DNA of 34,444 bases from a virus: the IMG/VR virus record IMGVR_UViG_3300035181_002196, positions 1 to 34,444 of that record, one strand, 5' to 3'. Below are positions 1 to 5,691 of this stretch, in pieces. The position numbers and the translations under genes are program-made. The notes below the pieces were generated by a model. That model worked only from the letters and a program-made list of their open reading frames with translations, did not search any database and was not told where the DNA came from. Every line of letters begins with the position of its first letter. Position 1 is the first letter of the stretch.

Positions 1-147
1 ATGACAAGTGGAGTTAAGGAAACCGAAACCCCATTTGAAAAGCCGACACAATCGAGGGGAGCAGAGAAGAAAGAGACTGTCCTAAACAGCGATGACGACG
101 ACTTCTTCAAATCCTTGGCAAGCGACGAAGACGACATCCCGTTCTAA
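1..147 (+). CDS. C-terminal tail of a single-stranded DNA-binding protein (gp32/SSB type), 5' partial
   Basis: The first 48 codons are an open frame entering from the left edge and ending at TAA 145-147. The ATG at position 1 is in frame but there is no upstream sequence to judge it, so I treat the gene as partial. The residues are hydrophilic and end in a run of Asp, two Phe, then Asp/Glu and a terminal D-D-I-P-F. This is the acidic tip by which bacterial SSB proteins contact replication partners. T4-like gp32 proteins also end in an acidic tail, and gp32 would fit the T4-type replication genes further on. The DNA-binding domain is outside the window, so SSB and gp32 cannot be told apart. 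A strong terminator follows 10 bases after the stop. Confidence 0.6.
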   Translation: MTSGVKETETPFEKPTQSRGAEKKETVLNSDDDDFFKSLASDEDDIPF

Positions 148-157
148 TGTTGAATGC

Positions 158-192
158 GTGGAGGATATGTTAAATGTCCTCCACATTTTTTT
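158..192 (+). terminator. Rho-independent terminator after the SSB-like gene
   Basis: GTGGAGGA (158-165) pairs perfectly with TCCTCCAC (177-184) and is followed by a run of seven T (186-192). A near copy of the stem lies at 907-934. Confidence 0.9.
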
Positions 193-213
193 GCAAAAAT
201 TTCGAAAAAGTTC

Positions 214-242
214 TTGACATTCTTTCTATCTTATTATATAAT
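214..242 (+). promoter_or_regulatory. Consensus sigma70 promoter
   Basis: TTGACA (214-219), a 17-base spacer and TATAAT (237-242) match both consensus boxes exactly. The start codon of the beta-helix gene is 42 bases downstream. Such a perfect promoter fits early transcription by unmodified host RNA polymerase. Confidence 0.9.
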
Positions 243-283
243 TTGTTCATAGTGGTTATAAACAGTGACGAAGGAGCAATAAA

Positions 284-646
284 ATGAAATATGAATTGAC
301 AAATATCAAGAACGACCGTGGTCTGTTCCGAATCAGAGCACTTAAGAACTTCAGTGATGTTAAAGCAGGAGACCTTGGCGGTTGGATTGCGTCTGAAGCA
401 AACTTGTCCCAATATGGAGATTCTTGGGTTTATAATAACGCATGGGTTCATGGAAACGCAAAGATCTACGGAAACGCAAAGATTCGCGATAACTCGTGGA
501 TTGCTGGAAACGCAGAAGTCTTCGAGAATGCAACGGTTTGTGATCGTGCAAGTGTCTTTTCGGACGCAAAGATCTACGGAAACGCAGTAATCAATGGGAC
601 GATGCATATCACTGGAAACACGAAAGTTTCTGGAGACGTTAAGTAA
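284..646 (+). CDS. Left-handed beta-helix (hexapeptide-like repeat) protein
   Basis: 120 aa, with AAGGAG seven bases before the ATG. Residues 1-35 form a short N-terminal cap. From about residue 36 to the end the chain is a run of six-residue turns of the type x-G-N-A-x-I or x-D-N-S-W-V (for example W-V-H-G-N-A and K-I-Y-G-N-A), the pattern of a left-handed parallel beta-helix. Proteins of this type are often annotated as acetyltransferase-like or polymer-forming. No catalytic His is evident and the helix is short, so a structural or binding role is likelier than catalysis. The DNA carries an exact 21-base duplication (458-478 and 566-586) encoding A-K-I-Y-G-N-A, offset by 36 codons, which is six turns. 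It is the first gene after the consensus promoter and sits in a cassette bounded by two near-identical hairpins. Confidence 0.75.
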   Translation: MKYELTNIKNDRGLFRIRALKNFSDVKAGDLGGWIASEANLSQYGDSWVYNNAWVHGNAKIYGNAKIRDNSWIAGNAEVFENATVCDRASVFSDAKIYGNAVINGTMHITGNTKVSGDVK

Positions 647-678
647 AGTTGTTTTCTAACGCGAGAAGGAGAAGCAAA

Positions 679-882
679 ATGTATCTATTTGAAATAGATG
701 TTCGTGACGGAAGAGGAATTATTAAGGTAGCCGTCGCGAATTACGTAGATGGTGAAAGATTGAAAAAGGTTGTCAATGATGCTGATGATCTTTACGAAGC
801 ATTGGGATACGTCAAAGACCAGCTTGACTGTGGCCAAGCAATTGATCCAGCCGAAATTCAAGCAGTGCTAAATGACATTTAA
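679..882 (+). CDS. Small protein of unknown function, 67 aa
   Basis: An in-frame upstream start at 649 exists, but the ATG at 679 has an AGAAGGAGA Shine-Dalgarno at the right distance and gives a normal N terminus (M-Y-L-F-E-I-D-V-R-D-G-R). The product begins with two predicted beta strands, followed by an acidic helical half with D-A-D-D-L-Y-E-A. I recognise no family. It follows the beta-helix gene closely and shares its promoter. The 907-940 hairpin lies just after the stop. Confidence 0.65.
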   Translation: MYLFEIDVRDGRGIIKVAVANYVDGERLKKVVNDADDLYEALGYVKDQLDCGQAIDPAEIQAVLNDI

Positions 883-906
883 ATGAAGCTTCAATCAGGA
901 AGATTC

Positions 907-940
907 GTGGAGGATATATCAAAATGTCCTCCACATTTTA
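907..940 (+). terminator. Terminator-like hairpin, near copy of that at 158
   Basis: GTGGAGGA (907-914) pairs perfectly with TCCTCCAC (927-934), followed by ATTTTA. Stem and much of the loop repeat the hairpin at 158-184. The T-run is shorter, so termination may be partial. Confidence 0.7.
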
Positions 941-959
941 ACCGTGAAGGAAAAATAAA

Positions 960-1160
960 ATGAACAGAGCAGAAGTAAAAAACAAAGTTTTTAATAGCGA
1001 TCTTTTCTGCGAATATTTGAAATTCATCTATACTCATCCAAAAAGTGATCATGTTATCTACGACGGAGATATGATTCTCAAAGCTGTAGAAGAATGCTTT
1101 CTTCTAGATGAATTTGTTGATCACGTAATCGCGGGAAATGTGTCAACTACCACGCCCTAA
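960..1160 (+). CDS. Small protein of unknown function, probably truncated by a repeat element
   Basis: 66 aa, with GAAGGAAAAATAAA upstream of the ATG, a leader very like that of the gene at 284. The product is helical and mixed-charge (M-N-R-A-E-V-K-N-K-V start) with no recognised domain. Its last six residues (V-S-T-T-T-P) and its stop are read out of the 93-bp repeat that begins at 1142. The natural C terminus was therefore probably longer and was lost when the element arrived. It could be functional in its present form, but I cannot tell. Confidence 0.55.
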   Translation: MNRAEVKNKVFNSDLFCEYLKFIYTHPKSDHVIYDGDMILKAVEECFLLDEFVDHVIAGNVSTTTP

Positions 1161-1234
1161 AGGACGCGGCTTGCCCACTCCCATGACCAACCAGCATTGT
1201 AATGGATCTCTCGATTTTACTAGTCATTTTCTGT
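1142..1234 (+). repeat. 93-bp repeat copy 1, IS200/IS605-end-like
   Basis: The stretch matches 10441-10533 over 93 bases with four mismatches and no gaps, in the same orientation. It starts GTCAACTACCACGCCCTAAA and continues GGACGCGGCTTG, an imperfect hairpin with loop TAAA. I know this arrangement (GTCAAC, a C/G-rich stem, a TAAA-type loop, then GGCTTG) from the ends of IS200/IS605-family elements next to tnpB. No transposase or TnpB frame is present. Similarity to copy 2 stops sharply after CTGT at 1234, so this is a partial element. Confidence 0.7.
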
Positions 1235-1292
1235 TTATTCAGCAAAACGACCTGAGTATTCTTAAACTCTTTTTTGATAGTGGAGATTTGAA

Positions 1293-1925
1293 TTGAAAAA
1301 TAATCATATGGAATTGCTTCGGTCAAGATGGAATGTCCGAGGAGCAAAGCTTCGTACCTCAAACAAAGACGGGGTCGTCATTTATCATTGTTATGACGAA
1401 CAAAAGAACTATTCTTGGTGGGATGACTTCGGGTTTTTCATCAATGGAATCTATCATGTTGTTTGGTGGGTTCATCCTCGAATGAGATATTTGGATAAAT
1501 GTGAAGACCTTGCACATGATGAAGTTCAACATCTATATCCTAAGTCTGAATTGGCTTCGGACTGGTTATCTATGGATGACCCAATTTGGAAGAAGCAGGG
1601 AAAGAGTCGTAAGAAGGTCGTTGGATATAAAAGCTCTCTAAATGATTCTGGGTCTCAACGTAAATTGTGGTACGATGAGTTCAATAAGGCGAGTGAAAGA
1701 TATAAGACAACGTCTGATATCGTAGTTCACCCTTCGATTAAAACAGAATGGCTTAACTATGGAAAAGGTATTGACCTTTGTTATCCAGTTGAACTTCGTA
1801 ACGAACAGGAAATCACTGAATTTGCTTTGAAATTGAAAGAAAGCATTAAGACAGGTGTTCCACTTGAAATGACTGGAACATATTCGAAAGACGACTTCCT
1901 CAAGGAAAATCAGAATGGAAAATGA
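1293..1925 (+). CDS. Phage protein of unknown function, 210 aa
   Basis: The start is a TTG at 1293 preceded by GGAGA at 1282-1286. An ATG five codons later (1308) is the alternative. The product is rich in aromatic residues, especially Trp and Tyr in the first 110 residues (Y-S-W-W-D-D-F-G-F-F and V-V-W-W-V-H-P-R), followed by a charged C-terminal half. I see no signal peptide, membrane segment or known motif. It lies directly after repeat copy 1 and overlaps the next small gene by 11 bases, which suggests coupled translation. Confidence 0.65.
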   Translation: MKNNHMELLRSRWNVRGAKLRTSNKDGVVIYHCYDEQKNYSWWDDFGFFINGIYHVVWWVHPRMRYLDKCEDLAHDEVQHLYPKSELASDWLSMDDPIWKKQGKSRKKVVGYKSSLNDSGSQRKLWYDEFNKASERYKTTSDIVVHPSIKTEWLNYGKGIDLCYPVELRNEQEITEFALKLKESIKTGVPLEMTGTYSKDDFLKENQNGK

Positions 1926-2046
1926 CGAAGTCAAGTATGTATGTGCGTGTCGTTTAGCAGACGGAACTAAACATCTCATCAACATCGGGGATTGTAGCAT
2001 GGAAGAGGTCAAGGGTATCGTAACGGAGCACCTTCCAACTACTTAG
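1915..2046 (+). CDS. Small protein of unknown function, 43 aa
   Basis: This short frame starts at ATG 1915, eight bases after AAGGA (1902-1906), and ends at TAG 2044-2046. The product reads M-E-N-D-E-V-K-Y-V-C-A-C-R-L-A-D-G and goes on to a short amphipathic helix. The C-A-C pair is notable. The start lies inside the end of the preceding gene in another frame. The good ribosome-binding site and the natural stop just before the next promoter support it, but nothing shows its function. Confidence 0.5.
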   Translation: MENDEVKYVCACRLADGTKHLINIGDCSMEEVKGIVTEHLPTT

Positions 2047-2056
2047 AGGATATATG

Positions 2057-2085
2057 TTTACAAAGTAAGTTTACTATGTTACAAT
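2057..2085 (+). promoter_or_regulatory. Sigma70-type promoter
   Basis: TTTACA (2057-2062), a 17-base spacer and TACAAT (2080-2085), preceded by TG one base upstream of the -10 box. It drives the 2H phosphoesterase/macro-domain group. Confidence 0.75.
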
Positions 2086-2099
2086 GATTTAACTTAAAT

Positions 2100-2141
2100 G
2101 TTCTGCTAGAAAAGCTAGTATGAAGTCATATTCAACAGAAC
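2100..2141 (+). promoter_or_regulatory. Three-way-junction leader RNA candidate
   Basis: Between the promoter and the GTG start, GTTCTG (2100-2105) can pair with CAGAAC (2136-2141). This stem encloses two small hairpins: CTAG/CTAG (2106-2109, 2115-2118) and TATG/CATA (2119-2122, 2127-2130). The Shine-Dalgarno GGGAG follows at about 2149. The inner stems are short, so the fold may be fortuitous. Confidence 0.35.
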
Positions 2142-2159
2142 GTCCGTAGGGAGCATAAA

Positions 2160-2585
2160 GTGTCCTGGTTAAAAACAAAAGGTCGTCTTATCTACGACCC
2201 AGTACGAGAAGACTTTAAAAAGACCCACAAGCAACAAGCTTTAATTCTTCAACTTCCACGTGACCAACTTGATCTATATTACCAATGGTTTTTGACCAAA
2301 CAATACGGAACTTGGTTGACGCTTCAACGTCCCATGTACGGATTGCACATCACTGTGGTAAGAGGTGACGAAAGACCAAAATTTCAAGAACACTGGAAAA
2401 AGTACTCAAACCAAGAAATTGAGATCGAATACAATCCGGAAATGATTGAACGTTACTGGGCTTTTTGGACAATTGAAGTTAGATCAGAAAAGCTTGATGA
2501 GATCAGAAGAGAACTTGGATTTAAAAATTTTCATCGGCACCACATTACGTTCGGTAGACAATATGATTGGCAACCAAAGGAGTAG
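2160..2585 (+). CDS. 2H phosphoesterase, probable Acb1-type anti-CBASS protein
   Basis: 141 aa, GTG start with GGGAG upstream. Two H-x-T motifs are visible: H-I-T at residues 63-65 in G-L-H-I-T-V-V-R-G, and H-I-T at 128-130 in R-H-H-I-T-F-G-R. Paired H-x-(T/S) motifs about 65 residues apart define the 2H phosphoesterase (LigT-like) fold, which hydrolyses cyclic or 2',5'-type phosphodiesters. The chain length and the stretch around E-R-Y-W-A-F-W-T-I resemble, from memory, the T4 gp57B/Acb1 group. Acb1 degrades the cyclic nucleotide messengers of CBASS defence. An alternative is a cyclic phosphodiesterase acting on ADP-ribose cyclic phosphate, which would fit the macro-domain gene two positions downstream. 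The catalytic class is well supported, but the substrate is inferred. Confidence 0.75.
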   Translation: MSWLKTKGRLIYDPVREDFKKTHKQQALILQLPRDQLDLYYQWFLTKQYGTWLTLQRPMYGLHITVVRGDERPKFQEHWKKYSNQEIEIEYNPEMIERYWAFWTIEVRSEKLDEIRRELGFKNFHRHHITFGRQYDWQPKE

Positions 2586-2588
2586 ATC

Positions 2589-2819
2589 ATGAAAGATGAT
2601 AAAATTCGATATGCTGTTATTTTTGAGCGTGACATGGAAGTTCTTGAAGCTAACCATGTTACTCCTGGGGCAGCTTGGAACGTCAAGCTGTTTGATTATA
2701 CTAATTCCGATCAGATCACGATCGTCAAAACCAAAAATGACGCGATCTTGGGAGAAGTCAATCGTAAGGGTCAGCTATTGAACACTCAAAAAGATTTTCC
2801 ACAGACAATCTGGAACTAA
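2589..2819 (+). CDS. Small protein of unknown function, 76 aa
   Basis: ATG 2589 follows AAAGGAG by eight bases, and the gene lies three bases after the phosphoesterase stop. The product (M-K-D-D-K-I-R-Y-A-V-I-F-E-R) has alternating hydrophobic residues that suggest a small beta-rich fold. No motif is recognised. Its position between the 2H phosphoesterase and the macro-domain gene makes a role in the same process possible but unproven. Confidence 0.65.
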   Translation: MKDDKIRYAVIFERDMEVLEANHVTPGAAWNVKLFDYTNSDQITIVKTKNDAILGEVNRKGQLLNTQKDFPQTIWN

Positions 2820-2820
2820 C

Positions 2821-3279
2821 ATGATCTATACAAAGTACGGTGATGTTTTAAACGTTGACACAGGGATCATCGTCCATGGTTGTAACTGCTATGGGGTGAT
2901 GGGATCTGGAATTGCACGGTCTATTAAAGAGCGTTTTCCAACAGCATATCAAGTCTACCGTGAAAAATTCGAGAGCTCTGGATTGAAACTAGGTGAGATC
3001 ACTTACGTTGAAGTTTCTGATCGAAAATGGATCGTGAATGCTAATACCCAACAAGGAACTGGTAGTGGACGGCAAGTAAGCTATGATGCGATCGTTAGCT
3101 GCTTTGAAAAAGTGTTCTTGTTAGCATCTTTGATTAAAGTAGATGAACTAACAGCCCCAAATATCATATTCCCAAAGATCGGGGCTGGATTGGGTGGTGG
3201 TGATTGGGAGATCATCTCTACTATCATTGACGTAACTATCCCAGATGAGTTTCAAAAAACACTATACTTGTATGAATAA
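2821..3279 (+). CDS. Macro-domain protein, ADP-ribose-1''-phosphatase-like
   Basis: 152 aa. The hallmarks of a macro domain are in order: V-D-T-G-I-I-V-H-G-C-N-C at about 12-23, the glycine-rich loop G-V-M-G-S-G-I-A at 25-32, V-N-A-N-T-Q at 72-77, and the second phosphate loop I-G-A-G-L-G-G-G-D-W at 120-129. Members bind ADP-ribose and many remove the 1''-phosphate or hydrolyse ADP-ribosyl esters. Length and motifs match a stand-alone phosphatase-type domain. The start codon is one base past the previous stop with no strong Shine-Dalgarno, so translation is probably coupled. Possible roles are processing ADP-ribose phosphate made by the neighbouring phosphoesterase, or reversing ADP-ribosylation imposed by a host defence system. 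Confidence 0.85.
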   Translation: MIYTKYGDVLNVDTGIIVHGCNCYGVMGSGIARSIKERFPTAYQVYREKFESSGLKLGEITYVEVSDRKWIVNANTQQGTGSGRQVSYDAIVSCFEKVFLLASLIKVDELTAPNIIFPKIGAGLGGGDWEIISTIIDVTIPDEFQKTLYLYE

Positions 3280-3295
3280 CCAAAAGGAGATTTAG

Positions 3296-3730
3296 ATGTT
3301 TAAAAAGCGTACAGCTTTGATAGTCACAGGAATGATGTTGTTTTCTTCAGTTGCATTTGCCACAAATTGGGTTCTCTTAGATTCAAGCGATAAAGCAGAA
3401 CTCTATGTTGACAAAAGTTCCGTTGAATTTGAGCACAATGGTACTGCTTCACTCTGGGTAAAGTACAAGTACATCACTCCTACAAACAATGCTGATTTTT
3501 TGCCTGCCTACACGATCTCTGGATTTGTACGAAAAGACATCATTGATTGTAAGAACAACAGCTACACTAGTGATCTAATAAACTGGTATGAAGTTGGTGG
3601 AAAAGCAGTCTATGTTCAAAAAATGAGCAGTACTAAAAATAACATCAATCCGGGTACTTTGGGTGAAACTGAAATGCAGTTTGTTTGCACTACTACTCGT
3701 AAAGTGATCACTCAAGGGCCTGCATTTTAA
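3296..3730 (+). CDS. Secreted protein resembling the surface-adhesin E family
   Basis: 144 aa with AAAGGAG upstream. Residues 1-22 form a typical Sec signal peptide: M-F-K-K-R, a hydrophobic core L-I-V-T-G-M-M-L-F-S-S-V, then A-F-A before T-N-W. The mature part opens N-W-V-L-L-D-S-S and carries a Y-V-D-K-S-S-V strand, several W/Y-rich strands and two cysteines (D-C about residue 83, V-C near the end) that may form a disulphide. This pattern matches small periplasmic or surface proteins of the adhesin-E type found in Gammaproteobacteria. In a phage genome it is likely a host-derived lysogenic-conversion or superinfection-exclusion style gene, although the surrounding phage looks lytic. Confidence 0.65.
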   Translation: MFKKRTALIVTGMMLFSSVAFATNWVLLDSSDKAELYVDKSSVEFEHNGTASLWVKYKYITPTNNADFLPAYTISGFVRKDIIDCKNNSYTSDLINWYEVGGKAVYVQKMSSTKNNINPGTLGETEMQFVCTTTRKVITQGPAF

Positions 3731-3782
3731 AGAATAGTGCTTTCTACTCAATAATCTAGAGTAGTGATAGTTTGAATCCTAA

Positions 3783-3808
3783 CACCAGACTATAATTTTA
3801 GTCTGGTG
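3783..3808. terminator. Perfect 10-bp hairpin after the adhesin-E-like gene
   Basis: CACCAGACTA (3783-3792) and TAGTCTGGTG (3799-3808) pair perfectly around TAATTT. No long T-run follows, so it may be a transcript-end stabiliser rather than an intrinsic terminator. Confidence 0.6.
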
Positions 3809-3843
3809 CTAGCCACTCAGAAAACACAACCTTCTCAGCAATG

Positions 3844-3851
3844 TATAAATA
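3844..3851 (+). promoter_or_regulatory. T4-type late promoter
   Basis: TATAAATA followed by CT is the T4 late-promoter box read with the phage late sigma factor and clamp. It stands 40 bases before the ATG at 3891. Confidence 0.8.
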
Positions 3852-3890
3852 CTTTAAGTCAATTTGACTAAAACAAATTTGGAGACTAAA

Positions 3891-4067
3891 ATGAACAAAG
3901 AAGAAATTAAAGATGTGATCAATAACTTGATCAAAGATGACACTGAAGCTGCAACTCAAGGTCTGCATCGCATCTTAGCAGCTAAGATGCAAGATCGTAT
4001 TCAACCTTCTGAGGTTGAACCATCTGAATTTGATCCCTTTGAGATTGAAGAAGTTGTAGAGGACTAA
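3891..4067 (+). CDS. Small acidic late protein, possible prohead core (gp67-like) protein
   Basis: The frame could open at a TTG at 3864, but ATG 3891 has TTGGAGA at the right distance and lies downstream of the late promoter, so I start there (58 aa). The product is helical and acidic: M-N-K-E-E-I-K-D-V-I, then E-A-A-T-Q-G-L-H-R-I-L-A-A-K-M-Q-D-R-I, then a Glu/Asp-rich tail. Short acidic helical proteins with an A-A-K-M/T-Q-D motif occur as prohead core components in T4-like phages. The resemblance is one of pattern only. The late promoter agrees with a virion-assembly role. Confidence 0.55.
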   Translation: MNKEEIKDVINNLIKDDTEAATQGLHRILAAKMQDRIQPSEVEPSEFDPFEIEEVVED

Positions 4068-4071
4068 CAAA

Positions 4072-4581
4072 ATGTTAGTCGTCCCTTTAAAAGGTGATAA
4101 GATCACTACAAAGGATAATAGTGATCCACAGATAGTATCATCTTATTCTTCTCTGAAAGATGAACCTGCTGTCTATTTGAAGAACTCAAGTGATCAGTTT
4201 GTTTATTTCACTGACATCGTTGAGATCAATGGGGTTAGAGTTGAGTATGACTCAACTTCTAATCTCTTCAATGCTTTAGGTCCATTGCGTCGCGCTTTCA
4301 ATCTTCCACAACCAAAAGACACGATTAAAGTTAAGTTGATGGATGTCTCTTTTAGAGATGACATTGAAGAGATGGAAGTAACTTCGATCAAACTACACAT
4401 GAAGAAGTATGGAGTTGAACGTGGGCTTCTTGTCTGTACAAAGGAAGGTTGTTTCTCTTTATCAGACATTGAAGCGATCGATCATAAGTCTATCTCTGAA
4501 AATTTTGACCCTGTAAAGTTCAAACGCTATTACTTTGATTATTATCCTATTTTAAACAGAGGAAAGAAAAATTCTTCGTGA
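4072..4581 (+). CDS. Late protein of unknown function, 169 aa
   Basis: The ATG comes four bases after the previous stop and is in the same late transcript. The protein is mixed alpha/beta and soluble, with no signal peptide or membrane segment. A conserved-looking central stretch reads F-N-A-L-G-P-L-R-R-A-F-N-L-P. I recognise no family. Its place behind a late promoter, next to a prohead-core-like protein, argues for a virion or assembly function. Confidence 0.6.
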   Translation: MLVVPLKGDKITTKDNSDPQIVSSYSSLKDEPAVYLKNSSDQFVYFTDIVEINGVRVEYDSTSNLFNALGPLRRAFNLPQPKDTIKVKLMDVSFRDDIEEMEVTSIKLHMKKYGVERGLLVCTKEGCFSLSDIEAIDHKSISENFDPVKFKRYYFDYYPILNRGKKNSS

Positions 4582-4587
4582 TAAATA
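4580..4587 (+). promoter_or_regulatory. Late-promoter-like box
   Basis: GATAAATA followed by ATTG at the end of the preceding gene differs from the T4 late box by one base. It lies 89 bases before ATG 4676. Confidence 0.45.
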
Positions 4588-4675
4588 ATTGTAGACATGA
4601 CTTACTTTTGCATAAATTTTGATTATCTTGTGATAGTAAAGTCAAAGAACTATAGAAATAATATTTGAGATCACG

Positions 4676-5287
4676 ATGCCTTTAAAAAGCTTTATAATTC
4701 AAGAATCTCTTAAGGCAGAACATGCTGAGAGATTCATTCTTTATGTTGACCGTTATCACGCTCAAGTATTTCTTGATCTTAGAAAATTACTTGAAGATGC
4801 TTGGAAATCACAAGTTTCTAAACTATCAAAACAGCATAAAGTTCCTGCTGACGTCAAAGAAGATTATCTTCTTCGTAACCCATCTGCTACCCTTGAACTT
4901 TCAGTAGAATCAAAACCTGAAAAGATCATTACATCTCGTCTCAGAGAAACAGCTGAAGTTTCTCCTTCAGTTAAAATTCCGTTAGCTCTAAGTGCTGAAG
5001 CTCGAGATCTAATCTTAAAAACTCTCCTGAAAGATTCTGAAGATATCTTCAAAGAGCTAACTTATCGTTGGAGTGAGATCTTTAAGGTTGAGCGCAAAGG
5101 TAAAGCGGTTCCTTGGTTTAAGATCGTCCAAGACCATGATGAAGTGAGACTTCAACTGTCACTTTCATCAGAAGATCAAGAAGTCTATAAGACTCTATAT
5201 TCAGTGAGAATTGAATATGGTAAGAAAGGTAGTAAATTGAAAGATTTTGACAGAGTGTACTTAGTATCTCTGATAAAACAACTATGA
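4676..5287 (+). CDS. Late protein of unknown function with a capsid-targeting-like N terminus
   Basis: 203 aa. The start ATG has only a weak Shine-Dalgarno (GAGATCACG). The N terminus reads M-P-L-K-S-F-I-I-Q-E-S. I-Q-E followed by Ser at residue 10 fits the (L/I)-X-E cleavage rule of the T4 prohead protease, and a short basic-hydrophobic leader before it resembles T4 internal-protein targeting sequences. The remainder is rich in charged helices and ends in K-D-F-D-R-V-Y-L-V-S-L-I-K-Q-L. I recognise no family. An internal head protein is my inference. Confidence 0.6.
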   Translation: MPLKSFIIQESLKAEHAERFILYVDRYHAQVFLDLRKLLEDAWKSQVSKLSKQHKVPADVKEDYLLRNPSATLELSVESKPEKIITSRLRETAEVSPSVKIPLALSAEARDLILKTLLKDSEDIFKELTYRWSEIFKVERKGKAVPWFKIVQDHDEVRLQLSLSSEDQEVYKTLYSVRIEYGKKGSKLKDFDRVYLVSLIKQL

Positions 5288-5312
5288 CAAAATTCAAGAC
5301 GCTGGAGCTAAC

Positions 5313-5660
5313 ATGAATGACAGTTTCTATACATTTTTAATTTATTTTTTGATTGTTCCTCCGATACTTTTATTTGTATTGAATTTTTTAAAATTTGTTA
5401 AAGCTTTTATTAATATAAAACGATCAACATCACCTCATGAAGACTCAATTGAGATCGTAAACATATCTGAAGAAATTGTAGGTCGTTATCAAGATAAAGA
5501 TATCTCTCGATACATCACGATTGCTGATGGCAGAGTATTTGAATACGAGGGAATCGCTCACAAAACAAGTGAAGGAATTTACTATACCAGCGAACCTGGA
5601 AAAGTTCATGTGAAGATTGATAATCTTCTATATAAGATGGTTTCTTATCAACATGGATAA
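5313..5660 (+). CDS. Membrane-anchored small protein, 115 aa
   Basis: ATG 5313 follows GGAGCTAAC. Residues 5-27 are strongly hydrophobic (F-Y-T-F-L-I-Y-F-L-I-V-P-P-I-L-L-F), followed by K-F-V-K-A-F-I-N-I-K-R, which by the positive-inside rule puts the rest in the cytoplasm. The C-terminal 75 residues form a small, probably beta-rich domain. I recognise no family. It lies among late genes but its transcript is uncertain. Confidence 0.6.
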   Translation: MNDSFYTFLIYFLIVPPILLFVLNFLKFVKAFINIKRSTSPHEDSIEIVNISEEIVGRYQDKDISRYITIADGRVFEYEGIAHKTSEGIYYTSEPGKVHVKIDNLLYKMVSYQHG

Positions 5661-5663
5661 ATA
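5656..5663 (+). promoter_or_regulatory. Late-promoter-like box
   Basis: GATAAATA followed by AACTA overlaps the preceding stop codon and stands 36 bases before ATG 5692, the usual late-promoter spacing in this window. Confidence 0.5.
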
Positions 5664-5691
5664 AACTAAATATGTTCTAAGGAACCTCGTA

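Noticed and set aside
170-607. 145-aa minus-strand frame opposite the beta-helix gene
   Set aside because: Its repeats of C-V-S-V-D-L-C type mirror the repeat codons of the plus-strand gene, it has no ribosome-binding site, and it would run through a terminator.
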